From Salinisphaera sp963835375 (GTDB lineage Bacteria > Pseudomonadota > Gammaproteobacteria > Nevskiales > Salinisphaeraceae), in assembly GCA_963835375.1 (NCBI GenBank), contig CAWIGB010000038.1, positions 186,001-250,000 on the forward strand: a DNA stretch of 64,000 nt, read 5' to 3'. This document shows, one piece after another, positions 27,173 through 36,521 of this stretch (the first letter of the stretch is position 1; each line of letters opens with the position of its first letter). A program made the position numbers and the translations under genes. The notes beneath the pieces were generated by a model. The model saw only the letters and a list, made by a program, of their open reading frames with translations. It did not search any database and had not been told where the DNA came from.

Positions 27173-27868
27173 ATGATCGATCTGTATACCTGGACCACGC
27201 CGAACGGGCACAAGGTGCACATCATGCTCGAGGAGATCGGCGCCGAGTACACCGCGCATCCGATCAACATCGGCAAGGGCGACCAGTTCGGAGACGAGTT
27301 TCTGAAGATCAGCCCGAACAACAAGATCCCGGCGATCGTCGATCAGGACGGGCCCAACGGCAAGCCGTATGCGCTGTTCGAGTCCGGCGCGATCCTGATG
27401 TATCTCGCCGACAAGGCCGACCGCCTGCTGCCGAAGGATCCGGTCAAGCGCCATGACGCGATTCAGTGGCTGATGTTCCAGATGGGCAGCATCGGTCCGA
27501 TGCTGGGCCAGGCGCATCACTTCAACAAGTACGCGCCGGAAAAGATCGAGTACGCGGTCAAGCGCTACGAGAACGAGGCCAATCGGCTGTACGGCGTGAT
27601 GGACCGACGGCTGGGCGACACCAAGTTCCTGGCCGGTAACGACTACTCGATCGCCGATATCGCGACCTGGCCGTGGCTGCGCTCCGCCGAGACCCAGGGC
27701 GTGAACATCGACGACTACCCGAACGTGCGCCGCTGGTTCGAGATGATCGGCGACCGCGAGAACGTCAAGAAAGGCCTGCAGGTACTGGCCGACCATCACA
27801 CCGATCTCAGCCAGGACAGCGAGGCCATGGAGAACATGTTCGGCAGCGCGCAGTACCAGAAACGCTGA
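27173..27868 (+). CDS. Glutathione S-transferase, nu-class (YfcG/YghU-like)
   Basis: A complete protein of 231 residues. The thioredoxin-like N-terminal domain has IDLYTWTTPNGHKVHIMLEE, where TPNG-x-KV is diagnostic for the nu class that uses two glutathiones as disulfide reductase. FESGAILMYLADK (about residues 66-78) holds the glutathione-binding E-S. The C-terminal helical domain includes FLAGNDYSIADIATWPW, the usual N-capping box. The start at 27173 is clear from homology. It probably works in redox defence. It lies alone and divergent from the SDR-like gene; 258 bases downstream to the shared terminator hold no recognised gene. Confidence 0.88.
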   Translation: MIDLYTWTTPNGHKVHIMLEEIGAEYTAHPINIGKGDQFGDEFLKISPNNKIPAIVDQDGPNGKPYALFESGAILMYLADKADRLLPKDPVKRHDAIQWLMFQMGSIGPMLGQAHHFNKYAPEKIEYAVKRYENEANRLYGVMDRRLGDTKFLAGNDYSIADIATWPWLRSAETQGVNIDDYPNVRRWFEMIGDRENVKKGLQVLADHHTDLSQDSEAMENMFGSAQYQKR

Positions 27869-28126
27869 TATGCGATATCGGCCGCAGTGGCATGCGTTTG
27901 TCGGTCGGTCTGATCCGCAGATTGCGCAGATATACGCAGATTGATGGCGCGGCTGGCCGAAGCCAGTGCGAGTGCGGCGGCAAGCACGCATCCTGTATAC
28001 CGAATGCAATAGCTTGCGTGGCCGCTGCGAGCGAGGTGTGGCCAAAGCGATCGCCTGCCTGAGCTCGGCGGCGGTTGGCGCTCGTATCTGCATCGATCTG
28101 TGCAATCTACGTAATCGTTCGGATAA

Positions 28127-28157
28127 AAAAAGACCGGCCCGAAGAGCCGGTCTTTTT
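28127..28157. terminator. Bidirectional intrinsic terminator between GST and ilvB
   Basis: AAAAAGACCGGC and GCCGGTCTTTTT form a 12-bp stem around a 7-base loop. The stop of ilvB is at 28182 on the minus strand, so ilvB transcription ends here. Confidence 0.93.
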
Positions 28158-28181
28158 CTGTCGGATCAATCCGCGGATGGA

Positions 28182-30028
28182 TCAGAACATCTCGGACGGC
28201 CCGACTTCGGTATCGCCGGCATCATCGCTGTAACGGTTGTTGATGAAGTCGCCGGTGATCATCTGCTTGTAGGTCTTGCCCGGGCCGACCATCGGGTACA
28301 CGCCGGCGTCCGGGTCGACCATCACTTCCAGAAAGGCCGGGCCCTTGAACGCGAGGAAGGCCTCGACGGTGGCCGACAGGTCGGCCGGGTCGGTCACGCG
28401 GCGCGGCGAACTCGAAGCCGTCGGCTTCGGCGGCCTTGATGAAGTCCTTCTTGTGCAGCGACTTGTCGGACGCCGACAGACGGCCCTTGAAGAACAGCTT
28501 CTGCCACTGCTTCACCATGCCGTCGCCGATGTTGTTGAGCACCACCACCTTGACCGGCAGGTCGTAGGTGGTCGCGGTCTCCAGCTCGCCGATGTTCATG
28601 CGGATCGAGCTGTCGCCGTCGATATCGATGACGAGCTTGTCGCGCCGCGCGCAGGCCGCGCCGATCGCGGCCGGCAGGCCGAAGCCCATGGTGCCCATCG
28701 AGCCCGAGGTGAGCCACAGCCGCGGCTCGCGGAAATCGAAGTACTGCGCGGCCCACATCTGGTGCTGGCCGACGCCGGTGGCGATCACCGCCCGGCCGTC
28801 GGTGTGCTTGTTGATCTCCTCGATCACGGCATAGGGCTGGATCAGCGCACTGTCGCGGTCGTAGTTCATCGCATAGTCGCGCTTGAGCGCGGCGATGTGC
28901 TGGTGCCAGTCGGACAGGTCGTTGGAAAAGCCCTGTTCGCGGCCGTAGGCCAGCACGCGGGCCAGGCTCGGCGCGAACAGGCCGACGTGGTGCCAGTCGA
29001 CCTGCTTGACCTTGTTGATCTCGGAGGCATCGGCATCGAAATGCGCGATGGCCTTGGCTTCGGGCGCGAAATCGTCCGGCCGGCCGGCCACGCGGTCGTC
29101 GAAGCGCGCGCCGACCGCGATCAGGAAATCGCAGTCCTCGACCGCGTAGTTGGCGAAGGCCGTGCCGTGCATGCCGAGCATGTGCAGCGACAGCGCATCG
29201 GTGGTGTCGAAGGCGCCGATGCCCATCAGCGTGGTGACGACCGGGATGCCGTAGGCCTGGGCCAGTGCGCGCAGCTCGCTGGCGGAGTCGGAATTGATCA
29301 CGCCGCCGCCGGCATAGATCAGCGGGCGCTTGGACTCGCCCAGCAGCCGGAAGAACTCGGCGCATTTCTCGTCCGAGAGCTTGTTCGAGCGCAGATCGCG
29401 CATGCGCTGGCGATAGCCCGGCACCGGCAGCACGCCGGCGCCGGTGAACGTGCACTCGGCGTTCTGCACGTCCTTGGGCACGTCGATCACGACCGGGCCC
29501 GGGCGGCCGGAGCGCGCGATCTCGAAGGCCGTGCGCACGGTGGCTTCCAGCTTGTCCGGATCGGTGACCATGAACACATGCTTGGCGGCCGAGCTCATGA
29601 TGTTGGTGACCGGCGCTTCCTGGAACGCGTCGGTGCCGATGGCCGCGCGCGCCACCTGGCCGCAGATGAGCACCATGGGCACCGAATCGGCCATGGAATC
29701 GCGCATCGGCGTGACGGCGTTGGTCGCGCCCGGGCCGGAGGTGACCATCGCCACGCCGACCTTGCCGGAGGCGCGCGCATAGCCCGCGGCCATGAAGCCC
29801 GCGCCCTGTTCGTTGGCGGGCACGATCAGCGGCATCAGGTCGTGATGCTCTTCGTTGAAGCGGAAGATGGCATCGTAGGTCGGCAGAATCGCGCCGCCGG
29901 AATAGCCGAAGACCGTGTCCACGCCTTCGTCGGCCAGGACCTGCACGAGCACCTCGGCGCCGGTCATGTATGTGGCCGGTCAGCGGATGATGCGGGCGGG
30001 TTTCGGGGGCGGTGTGCAGTTCAGTCAT
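28182..30028 (-). CDS. ilvB: Acetolactate synthase large subunit, two frameshifts
   Basis: ThDP-dependent enzyme joining two pyruvates to 2-acetolactate (valine and leucine) or pyruvate with 2-oxobutyrate (isoleucine). Visible are MTGAEVLVQVLADEGVDTVF, VTSGPGATNAVTPMRD, FQEAPVTN, VGARFDDRVAGRPDDFAP, GSMGTMGFGLPAAIGA and the ThDP site DIDGDSSIRMNIGE followed by VVLNNIGDGMVKQW. Note GDS where most have GDG. Extra bases near 29971 and 28403 split off the ends. The gene runs opposite to its small-subunit partner ilvH (start 30176), unlike the usual ilvBH operon. About 147 bp lie between them. Confidence 0.9.
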
Positions 30029-30175
30029 GGCAGTTTTCCCGAACGACGTGGAAAATGGTGGATTGTAACCGAAAGCATCGCTTTGCCCGCGCGATTGTGC
30101 CAATCGATTTGCTTCACCTTTGGGATCGGCGTATTTTGCGCGCTTTGCCAGTCTGCGCGTGCGAAGGTGATCACT

Positions 30176-30698
30176 ATGCGACACGTGATATCTATCCTCA
30201 TGGCCAACGAGGCCGGGGCGCTCGTGCGCGTGGCCGGTCTGTTCTCGCAGCGCGGCTTCAATATCGAGACGCTCAACGTCGGCCCGACCGAGGACCCGAC
30301 GATGTCGCGGCTGACGCTCGTGACCTGGGGCACCGAGAACGTCATCGAGCAGATCAACCGTCAGCTGCTCAAGCTGGTCGACGTGATCGACGTGCTCGAC
30401 ATGACCGGCGACGAGCATCTGGAATACGAACTGGCGCTGATCAAGGTCCGAGCGCGAGGCATCGGCTTCGCCGGTCGAGACCATGGCGGCCGGCTTCGAC
30501 GTGCGCGTGATCAGCGAGGAGGAGGGCCTCACGCTGCTGCGTTTTCTGGGCAGCGGTGACGAACTCAATCGCTTCGTTGCGGTGCTGGAGGACGCCGGCA
30601 TGCTGGTCGAACTGGCTCGCAGTGGCGCCGTCACCATGACGCCGGGTACCGGCGGGCTGAGTTATCACGCCGAAAACGAACAAGCCGACGCGTTCTGA
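30176..30698 (+). CDS. ilvH: Acetolactate synthase small (regulatory) subunit, frameshifted
   Basis: Regulatory partner of IlvB that confers valine feedback. The N-terminal ACT domain is RHVISILMANEAGALVRVAG followed by LFSQRGFNIETLNVGPTEDP and SRLTLVTWG. The second domain follows from FDVRVISEEEGLTLLRFLGS. One extra C near 30449 (GGTC[C]GAGCGC) breaks LIKV from EREASASPVETMAAG; the corrected protein of about 173 residues has normal length. It is the first gene of an operon with ilvC, psd-like and pssA. No leader peptide or attenuator is visible in the 147 bp between it and ilvB. Confidence 0.9.
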
Positions 30699-30789
30699 TA
30701 CGCCGACAGGCATCGATACCGCGAATTTGTAATGAAACGGCTGGCATCCCTCGCCAGTCGAGCCGACACCATCAGCAGGAGAAAACACC

Positions 30790-31812
30790 GTGAGCATGAC
30801 CGTGTATTACGACAAGGATGGCGATCTGTCCCTGATCCAGGGCAAGAAAGTCGCCATCATCGGTTATGGTTCGCAGGGCCATGCCCATGCCAACAATCTG
30901 AAGGATTCGGGCGTGGACGTCGTGGTCGGCCTGCGCGAAGGTTCGTCCTCGGCCAAGAAGGCCGCCGATGCCGGCCTGGCCGTCGCCAGCATCGAAGAGG
31001 CGACCGCCTCGGCCGACGTGGTGATGATCCTCACGCCGGATGAACACCAGCTGTCGCTGTACAACGAGGTCATCGAGCCGAACATCAAGCAGGGTGCGAC
31101 GCTCGGCTTCGCGCACGGTTTCAACATTCATTACCAGCTCATCGAGCCGCGTGCCGATCTCGACGTGATCATGATCGCGCCGAAGGGCCCGGGCCATCTG
31201 GTGCGCACGACCTATGAAAACGGCGGCGGCGTGCCGAGCCTGATCGCGGTGTATCAGGATGCCTCCGGCCAGGCCAAGAACGTGGCGCTGGCGTACTCCG
31301 TGGCCAACGGCGGCGGCCGTGCCGGCGTCATCGAGACCACCTTCCAGGCCGAGACGGAAACCGATCTGTTCGGCGAGCAGTCCGTGCTGTGCGGCGGCCT
31401 CGTGTCGCTGATCCAGGCCGGCTTCGAAACGCTGACCGAAGCGGGCTACGAGCCGGAAATGGCGTATTTCGAGTGTCTGCACGAGGTCAAGCTGATCGTG
31501 GATCTGATCTACGAAGGCGGCATTGCCAACATGCGCTACTCGATCTCCAACACGGCCGAGTATGGCGATATCTCGCGCGGCCCGCGTCTGATCACCGACG
31601 AAACCCGCGCCGAAATGCGCAAGATGCTCACCGAGATCCAGAACGGCAGCTTCGCGCGCGAGTTCATGGCCGAGCACCAGGCCGGCAGCCCGATGCTCAA
31701 GGCCGGGCGTCGCAATGCCGCGGCCTCGGAGATCGAGCAGGTTGGCGAGAAGCTGCGCGGCATGATGCCTTGGATCGCCAAGGACAAGATCGTCGACAAG
31801 ACGCGTAACTGA
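30790..31812 (+). CDS. ilvC: Ketol-acid reductoisomerase, class I
   Basis: Converts acetolactate to dihydroxyisovalerate with NADPH and Mg2+, the second step of branched-chain amino acid synthesis. Intact, 340 residues, the short bacterial class. The cofactor motif is IIGYGSQGHAHANNLKDSG (about 24-42). Metal and catalytic residues are in FAHGFNIHY, APKGPGHLVR, ETTFQAETETDLFGEQ and YECLHE-like FECLHEVKLI, with SNTAEYGD near the end. A GTG at 30790 and an ATG at 30796 are both possible; AGGAG lies 7 bp before the GTG. The gene sits between ilvH and the PSD-like gene. Confidence 0.95.
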   Translation: MSMTVYYDKDGDLSLIQGKKVAIIGYGSQGHAHANNLKDSGVDVVVGLREGSSSAKKAADAGLAVASIEEATASADVVMILTPDEHQLSLYNEVIEPNIKQGATLGFAHGFNIHYQLIEPRADLDVIMIAPKGPGHLVRTTYENGGGVPSLIAVYQDASGQAKNVALAYSVANGGGRAGVIETTFQAETETDLFGEQSVLCGGLVSLIQAGFETLTEAGYEPEMAYFECLHEVKLIVDLIYEGGIANMRYSISNTAEYGDISRGPRLITDETRAEMRKMLTEIQNGSFAREFMAEHQAGSPMLKAGRRNAAASEIEQVGEKLRGMMPWIAKDKIVDKTRN

Positions 31813-31854
31813 TACGCGTCTTCCCCCGAACGCGAGTTCAAGCGAGCGATCGGT

Positions 31855-32532
31855 ATGCAGCGCAAGACGCTGTTTCATATAGTCCCGGAAGGGTGGGCCG
31901 TACTGTTCGTGCTGGCGATCGTGTTTTTGGTCGTCAACGCGTTCATTGGCGTGTGGGTGGCACTGCCGGTGCTGGTCCTCATGGCGGTGTGCGTGCTCTT
32001 CTTCCGGGATTCGCCGCGCAATGTGCCGGCCGAGCCGCTATCGGTCATCGCGCCGGTGGATGGCACGGTCATCCACCGGCGCGAATGCTATGACCCGTAT
32101 CTCGATCGTGAGGCGGTGAAGGTCGCCATTCGGGTGAATCCGTTCGGCGCCTATCTGTTGCGATCGCCGGTGGAAGGCACGGTGCTGGAACTGGCCGGCG
32201 AGACCGTCGAGCGGCTCGGCGGCGTGGCCTCGATGATCCGGACCGACGAGGGCGACGAGCTGGTCATGGCGATCCGCTACGGCAGCCTGCTGGGCGAACG
32301 CCCGTGTCGTAACGGTTATGGCGAACGCGTCGGGCAGGGCCGTTGTTGCGGCAACCGGCGTCTGGCGCGTCGGGTCGAACTGTTCCTGCCGGTGAATTCC
32401 CGCATGGAGGTTGAACTCGGCGATCACGTGCGCGCGGGCGCCTGTGTTCTCGCCAAACTGGTTCACAAGAGGAACGGCAGTTGTCGGGCCAGCGTGGAAG
32501 CCGAGCGCACGCGCCTGGACGGCGCCGCCTGA
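31855..32532 (+). CDS. Phosphatidylserine decarboxylase-like protein lacking catalytic residues
   Basis: The position (ilvC, here, pssA) and the fold pattern match short-type phosphatidylserine decarboxylase. There are two N-terminal hydrophobic segments, FFRDSPRNVP, VIAPVDGTVIHRRECYDPYL, VNPFGAYLLRSPVEGTVLEL and RVELFLPVNSRMEVELGDHV. True enzymes have N-V-H-x-N-R where this has NPFGAYLL, and F-G-S-R-V with the pyruvoyl-forming Ser where this has RRLARRVEL. Both the His and the Gly-Ser pair are missing with no frame break to explain it. It is 225 residues and should neither self-process nor decarboxylate. A non-catalytic membrane role is inferred. Confidence 0.72.
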   Translation: MQRKTLFHIVPEGWAVLFVLAIVFLVVNAFIGVWVALPVLVLMAVCVLFFRDSPRNVPAEPLSVIAPVDGTVIHRRECYDPYLDREAVKVAIRVNPFGAYLLRSPVEGTVLELAGETVERLGGVASMIRTDEGDELVMAIRYGSLLGERPCRNGYGERVGQGRCCGNRRLARRVELFLPVNSRMEVELGDHVRAGACVLAKLVHKRNGSCRASVEAERTRLDGAA

Positions 32533-32589
32533 TCCGGCTGCCACGGCCGAGCGAGCAAAGCCGGCGGCCGATGCTTTAGAGTAGCGCCT

Positions 32590-33366
32590 ATGTCTGAATC
32601 CCCTCCGGAACCCGGTAGCCGCCGCAAGCGCGGCATCTATCTGCTGCCGAACCTGTTCACCACCGGCACGCTCTTTGCCGGATTCTATTCCATCATCGCG
32701 GCCACCCAGGATCGGTTCGCGATCGCCGGCATCGCCATCTTCGTGGCGATGCTCACCGACATGCTCGATGGGCGCGTGGCGCGTCTGACCAATGCCGAGT
32801 CCGATTTCGGCATCCAGTACGACAGCCTCGCCGATCTGGTGTCGTTCGGTCTGGCCTCCGGGCTACTCGCGTATATGTACAGCCTGCATACGCTGGCGGC
32901 CTACAGCGATGTCGCCGGCAAGCTGGGGTGGCTGGCGGCCTTCTTCTATACGGCGGCTGCTGCGCTACGCCTGGCGCGCTTCAACATCACCCGCGGCGGG
33001 GTGGTTGAGAAGAAGGTCTTTCTCGGCCTGCCGAGTCCGGCAGCAGCGGGGCTGCTGGTCGGCTTCGTCTGGGTCGGTGCGGACTTCGGCATACCGGGCG
33101 GCGACCTGGTCATCCCAGTGTTCCTGTTGACCGTGGGCGCGGGCGTGTTGATGGTCTCCAACGTGCGCTACAACAGCTTCAAGGACTTCAATATCGGCGA
33201 CCGCGTGCCGTTTCGCTATATTCTGTTCGTCGTGATCGGCTTCGTGCTGATCATGCTGGACCCGCCGCGCGTGCTGTTTCTGGGCTTTCTGGCGTATGCG
33301 CTGTCCGGGCCGATCATGGCGCTACGGCGTCGCCACCGACTGCGTCCCGACCGGCACAATTCGTAG
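32590..33366 (+). CDS. pssA: CDP-diacylglycerol--serine O-phosphatidyltransferase
   Basis: Integral inner-membrane enzyme that makes phosphatidylserine from CDP-diacylglycerol and L-serine. The CDP-alcohol phosphotransferase signature D-G-x2-A-R-x8-G-x3-D-x3-D is complete in DGRVARLTNAESDFGIQY then DSLAD (about residues 57-79). Seven or so hydrophobic helices follow, ending in a basic tail. 258 residues is typical of type II PssA. It starts 57 bp after the PSD-like gene and is probably in the ilvH-ilvC transcript. Since the PSD-like protein looks inactive, a working decarboxylase must lie elsewhere if phosphatidylethanolamine is made. Confidence 0.92.
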   Translation: MSESPPEPGSRRKRGIYLLPNLFTTGTLFAGFYSIIAATQDRFAIAGIAIFVAMLTDMLDGRVARLTNAESDFGIQYDSLADLVSFGLASGLLAYMYSLHTLAAYSDVAGKLGWLAAFFYTAAAALRLARFNITRGGVVEKKVFLGLPSPAAAGLLVGFVWVGADFGIPGGDLVIPVFLLTVGAGVLMVSNVRYNSFKDFNIGDRVPFRYILFVVIGFVLIMLDPPRVLFLGFLAYALSGPIMALRRRHRLRPDRHNS

Positions 33367-33516
33367 CGCGGACGGCCGGTGCGCTGCCCGGTCTGCAACT
33401 TCACGCACGCTGCGTGATCCAATGGCGAGATCGATCGAGCCAACGCCAGCGGTACTCATGAGTCGCATGCATCGATACGAAGATCGCGCGGGCCGCGCCC
33501 GCGGTTTGCGCGGTTC

Positions 33517-35141
33517 ATGACGCGCATGAATCAGCCGGGTCCGTCGGTGTCGAGTGGCGGCGCGCTCACGCTGGGCTGCGCGCTCCTCGGCTTGGTGGGT
33601 GCGTTGCTGGCGACCTGGGTCTTTCCCCTCGGCGCGGCCGAAGCCGCGAGCCTGAGCTGGCTGCGAGGCGCGGCCATGCCCGGCATGGGCTGGGGCGAAC
33701 TGTTCCGTCATGTCGTGGCGCGGGCCGCCTCCCCGGCGCAGCCATGGCTGACTCTGGCCGCAGCGGCTGCCGTTCTCAAGCTCGTGCCGGCCCTCGGCGC
33801 GCTTTTCGCATTGCGTCTTCCGGATGTTCTGGCGGCAGCGGTGGTGGCCGGCGCCCTGGCGCGTCTGGCCGGATCGCGTTCGACAGGCATTCTCGCCGCG
33901 CTCCTGTTCGTGGCCTCGCCGGTACTCTGGGGAACCGTCGCGGGCACTCCGGGTCTGGTGGTCGATGCGGCTGCGGCCATTGTCCTTTACGCGACGATGC
34001 GGGAATCGGCGGTTCGCCCGGCGCCGGGCATGCCGTTGGCATGCCTGCTCGCCGTGGTGGTACTGATCGGTAACGGGGCTGGCGTGTATGCGATCGCCAT
34101 CGGGCTCGGCGTTTGGCTGCATACAGGGCTCGCCCGCGGTGAATGGCGGCTGTTCGCAAGCGCGCGGTTGACCGCGCTGGCCGGCCTCGTCATTGCCGGC
34201 CTTACGCTCGTCAACGTGCTCGCGTTGCCGCGAATGGACGCGCGGCCTGGCCTTGTATCGCCAGCTCGGCATCGCGATGGAACGCGGCGGGTTGCATATG
34301 CCGACTCGCGATCGTCGCGGCGACGTCATCGTGCCCAGCCTGGTCGCCCTCGCCGAGACCGTGCGCCGGCCGGGCGGCGCGGCGGGGCGGCTGGCGCTGA
34401 TTCTGGGCGTAGGCGTTATCGTGCTTTTTTCTGCGGCGACTACGCCGCCATTGGCAGTGACCGCGCTTGCGCCGATCCTGTTGCTCTGGTGGACCGCGCC
34501 GCTGGTCTCGACCAGCCCGCGCGCCGGCGCGTTCTGGGCTGCCGGGTTTTATGTGCTCGCCGGCCTTGCGGCGCCGTCGCCGCGCTGCTGGTCGTCGGCC
34601 GAGGCGAGCCGGCGGCCAGTACCGCGCTGGTCTGGCTCAGCCGGGATAGCGGCTGTCCTTCTGGGCTTGGCCGCGGCGGTCGGGCTCGCGCTCGCTGCCC
34701 GGCGCGGCGGCCGGGCCACGCCGGCGACGGCCGTCGCGCTGGTACTGGCCGCGGTGATGGCGGCCGGCGCGTTGTGGCTGGCGACACCGCAGCAGCTGCT
34801 GAGCCAACGCAGCTATGACCGTCAGCTCGCGAGCGATCTGAGCCCGCTTGCAGCGCGGCCGATCGCGGTACTCGCACCGGTACAGGCGTCGTTGTGGCGC
34901 GCCGAGCTCGGCCGGCCGGTCTTCGTAGCGCACGACCTGCCCGCATTGTGTCGCTGGGCTGCGCGCACAGCCGGACGATCGCGCGCCGCTGGTGCTGATA
35001 CGGCCGGACGCGACCGATCCGGTGCTGGGGCGCTTTGCCGGCGCGCGGCTTTCGCTGCAGTCGCCGGGTACGCCGCGAACGTCGGTGATGGTGATCGAAC
35101 TCGGCGGCCCGGCCTTGCATGGTTGCCGTGCAGAACATTGA
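33517..35141 (+). CDS. GT-C-like (ArnT/PMT-type) membrane glycosyltransferase, two frameshifts
   Basis: A polytopic membrane protein of about 540 residues. The segment LFALRLPDVLAAAVVAGALA then LAALLFVASPVLWGTVAG resembles the conserved R-L-P region and following helix of GT39/ArnT proteins, which move sugars from polyprenyl-phosphate carriers to lipid or protein acceptors in the periplasm. A soluble C-terminal part includes WRAELGRPVFVAHDLPAL. Extra bases near 34237 and 34967 change the frame twice; the third frame ends at 35141. The Asp expected early in the first loop is not obvious, so the assignment is tentative. It is followed closely by the UDG gene. Confidence 0.55.
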
Positions 35142-35192
35142 GACCGGTGCCCGAGGCTGGCAAAACCCGACAAACCGGTTAGGCTTTCACCC

Positions 35193-36050
35193 ATGACATT
35201 CGATTCACGTCGCGACGATTATCTCAGCGCGCTCGGCCTGACCGACTGGCAGTATCGCGTCGATGGTCCGCTGGCGGCGGCACCGATCAGCGCGTTGCCG
35301 AGCCCGAGGCGATGCCGATCAGTCGGTACGCCGGCCGAAGCGCCGGCCGTGGTTGCAGCGAACGCGCAGCCGCCGGGCGTCGACGTGGATACCCGATCCC
35401 GCGCGGACGAAGTCACCATCGCCGCGAGGTCGCGCCCGCAGCGAGCGCAGTGCCGCGAATCGTCCCCGCCGGCCGCTGCCGAGAACGGGCCCGCCGGGCT
35501 GGATTGGGACCAGCTCGAGGCTTATCTGTCGCGCCAGGATCATCGCGGGGCGAATCGCCCGGTGTTCGGTATCGGCGCGCGTGATGCCGAGGTATTGATC
35601 GTGGGCGAGGCGCCGGGCGCGAACGAGGATGCCCAGGGCGTGCCGTTCGTCGGTCGCGCCGGCAAGCTGCTCGACCGGATGCTGGCGGCCATCCACTGCT
35701 CGCGTGCCACCAATGTGTATATCACCAATATCTGCAAATTCCGGCCGCCGGACAATCGCGACCCCACGCCCGAGGAAGTGGCGGCGGACTGGCCGATTCT
35801 CGAGCGTCAGATCGATCTGATGGCGCCGCGGCTGGTGGTGGCGGTCGGCCGCGTGGCCGCGCAGACGCTGTTGGATTGCCAGACGCCGCTCGGCAAGCTG
35901 CGCGGGCAGCTGCATCGTTATCCGCGACGCGATCTCGATGTGCTCGTGACCTATCATCCGGCGTTTCTGCTGCGCAGTCCGCAGCAGAAGAGCAAGGCCT
36001 GGGCCGATCTGAAGATGATCGCCCGGCATATTCGTGCGTTCGATCAATGA
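35193..36050 (+). CDS. Family 4-type uracil-DNA glycosylase, without the usual Fe-S cysteines
   Basis: A complete 285-residue protein. Catalytic blocks of UDG family 4 are intact: VGEAPGANEDAQGVPFVGRA (about residues 134-153), ITNICKFRPPDNRDPTPEEV and TYHPAFLLRSPQQK with the late His. It removes uracil arising from cytosine deamination. Family 4 enzymes bind a [4Fe-4S] cluster by C-x2-C before the VFG strand, KCRPP, and one later Cys; here those places read SRQDHRGANRPVFG, CKFRPP and EEVAADWPIL, so none of the four is in place. The first 105 residues are a poorly conserved extension. The stop overlaps the rimI start (ATGA), so the two are co-translated. Confidence 0.85.
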   Translation: MTFDSRRDDYLSALGLTDWQYRVDGPLAAAPISALPSPRRCRSVGTPAEAPAVVAANAQPPGVDVDTRSRADEVTIAARSRPQRAQCRESSPPAAAENGPAGLDWDQLEAYLSRQDHRGANRPVFGIGARDAEVLIVGEAPGANEDAQGVPFVGRAGKLLDRMLAAIHCSRATNVYITNICKFRPPDNRDPTPEEVAADWPILERQIDLMAPRLVVAVGRVAAQTLLDCQTPLGKLRGQLHRYPRRDLDVLVTYHPAFLLRSPQQKSKAWADLKMIARHIRAFDQ

Positions 36051-36521
36051 GTACGCGCGCCGCGGACGATCTCTGGCAGGTTCGGCGCATGCGGCCACAT
36101 GATGTCGAGGCCGTGGTACAGATCGAGCGTTCGTCGTACAGCCATCCCTGGAGCGAACGTATCTTCCGCGATTGCCTGCGCGTGGGGTATCGCGCATGGG
36201 TGGTGGATCGCAGCGGTCGAAGTGTAGCGGGATACGCGCTGGCCTCGATCGCGGTCGGCGAGGCGCATCTGCTCAATCTCTGCGTGGCCGAAGCCGCGCG
36301 CGGCAGCGGCGCCGCCTGTCGGCTTCTGGATACCGTCATCGCCCAGGCGGAAGCCGAACACGCCGAGGAGCTGTTTCTCGAAGTGCGGCCCTCGAATCAT
36401 GCTGCGCGCCGGCTTTATGCTCGTTACGGTTTCGAGACCCGCGGGCGCCGGCCGAACTATTATCCGGACCGACACGGCCGGGAGGATGCGCTGGTGCTTG
36501 TCGAAGGTCATCACGATTTGA
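36047..36521 (+). CDS. rimI: Ribosomal-protein-alanine N-acetyltransferase (RimI), end unclear
   Basis: GNAT acetyltransferase that acetylates the N-terminal Ala of ribosomal protein S18. RRMRPHDVEAVVQIERSSYS then HPWSERIFRDCL (about 14-45) is typical of RimI, as are LLNLCVAEAARGSGAACRLL (acetyl-CoA loop, usually R-x2-G-x-G/A), FLEVRPSNHAARRLYARYGF and the closing GRRPNYYPDRHGREDALVL. As written, the frame has no stop here and runs into the MFS gene. A TGA at 36519 lies in the frame reached by removing one base, the kind of error common in this window. I therefore treat it as a separate gene. Confidence 0.8.

Noticed and set aside
28276..30510. A 744-codon open frame on the plus strand opposite ilvB
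   Set aside because: It has no family pattern and mirrors the codon bias of ilvB on the other strand; long antisense frames are common at this GC content.
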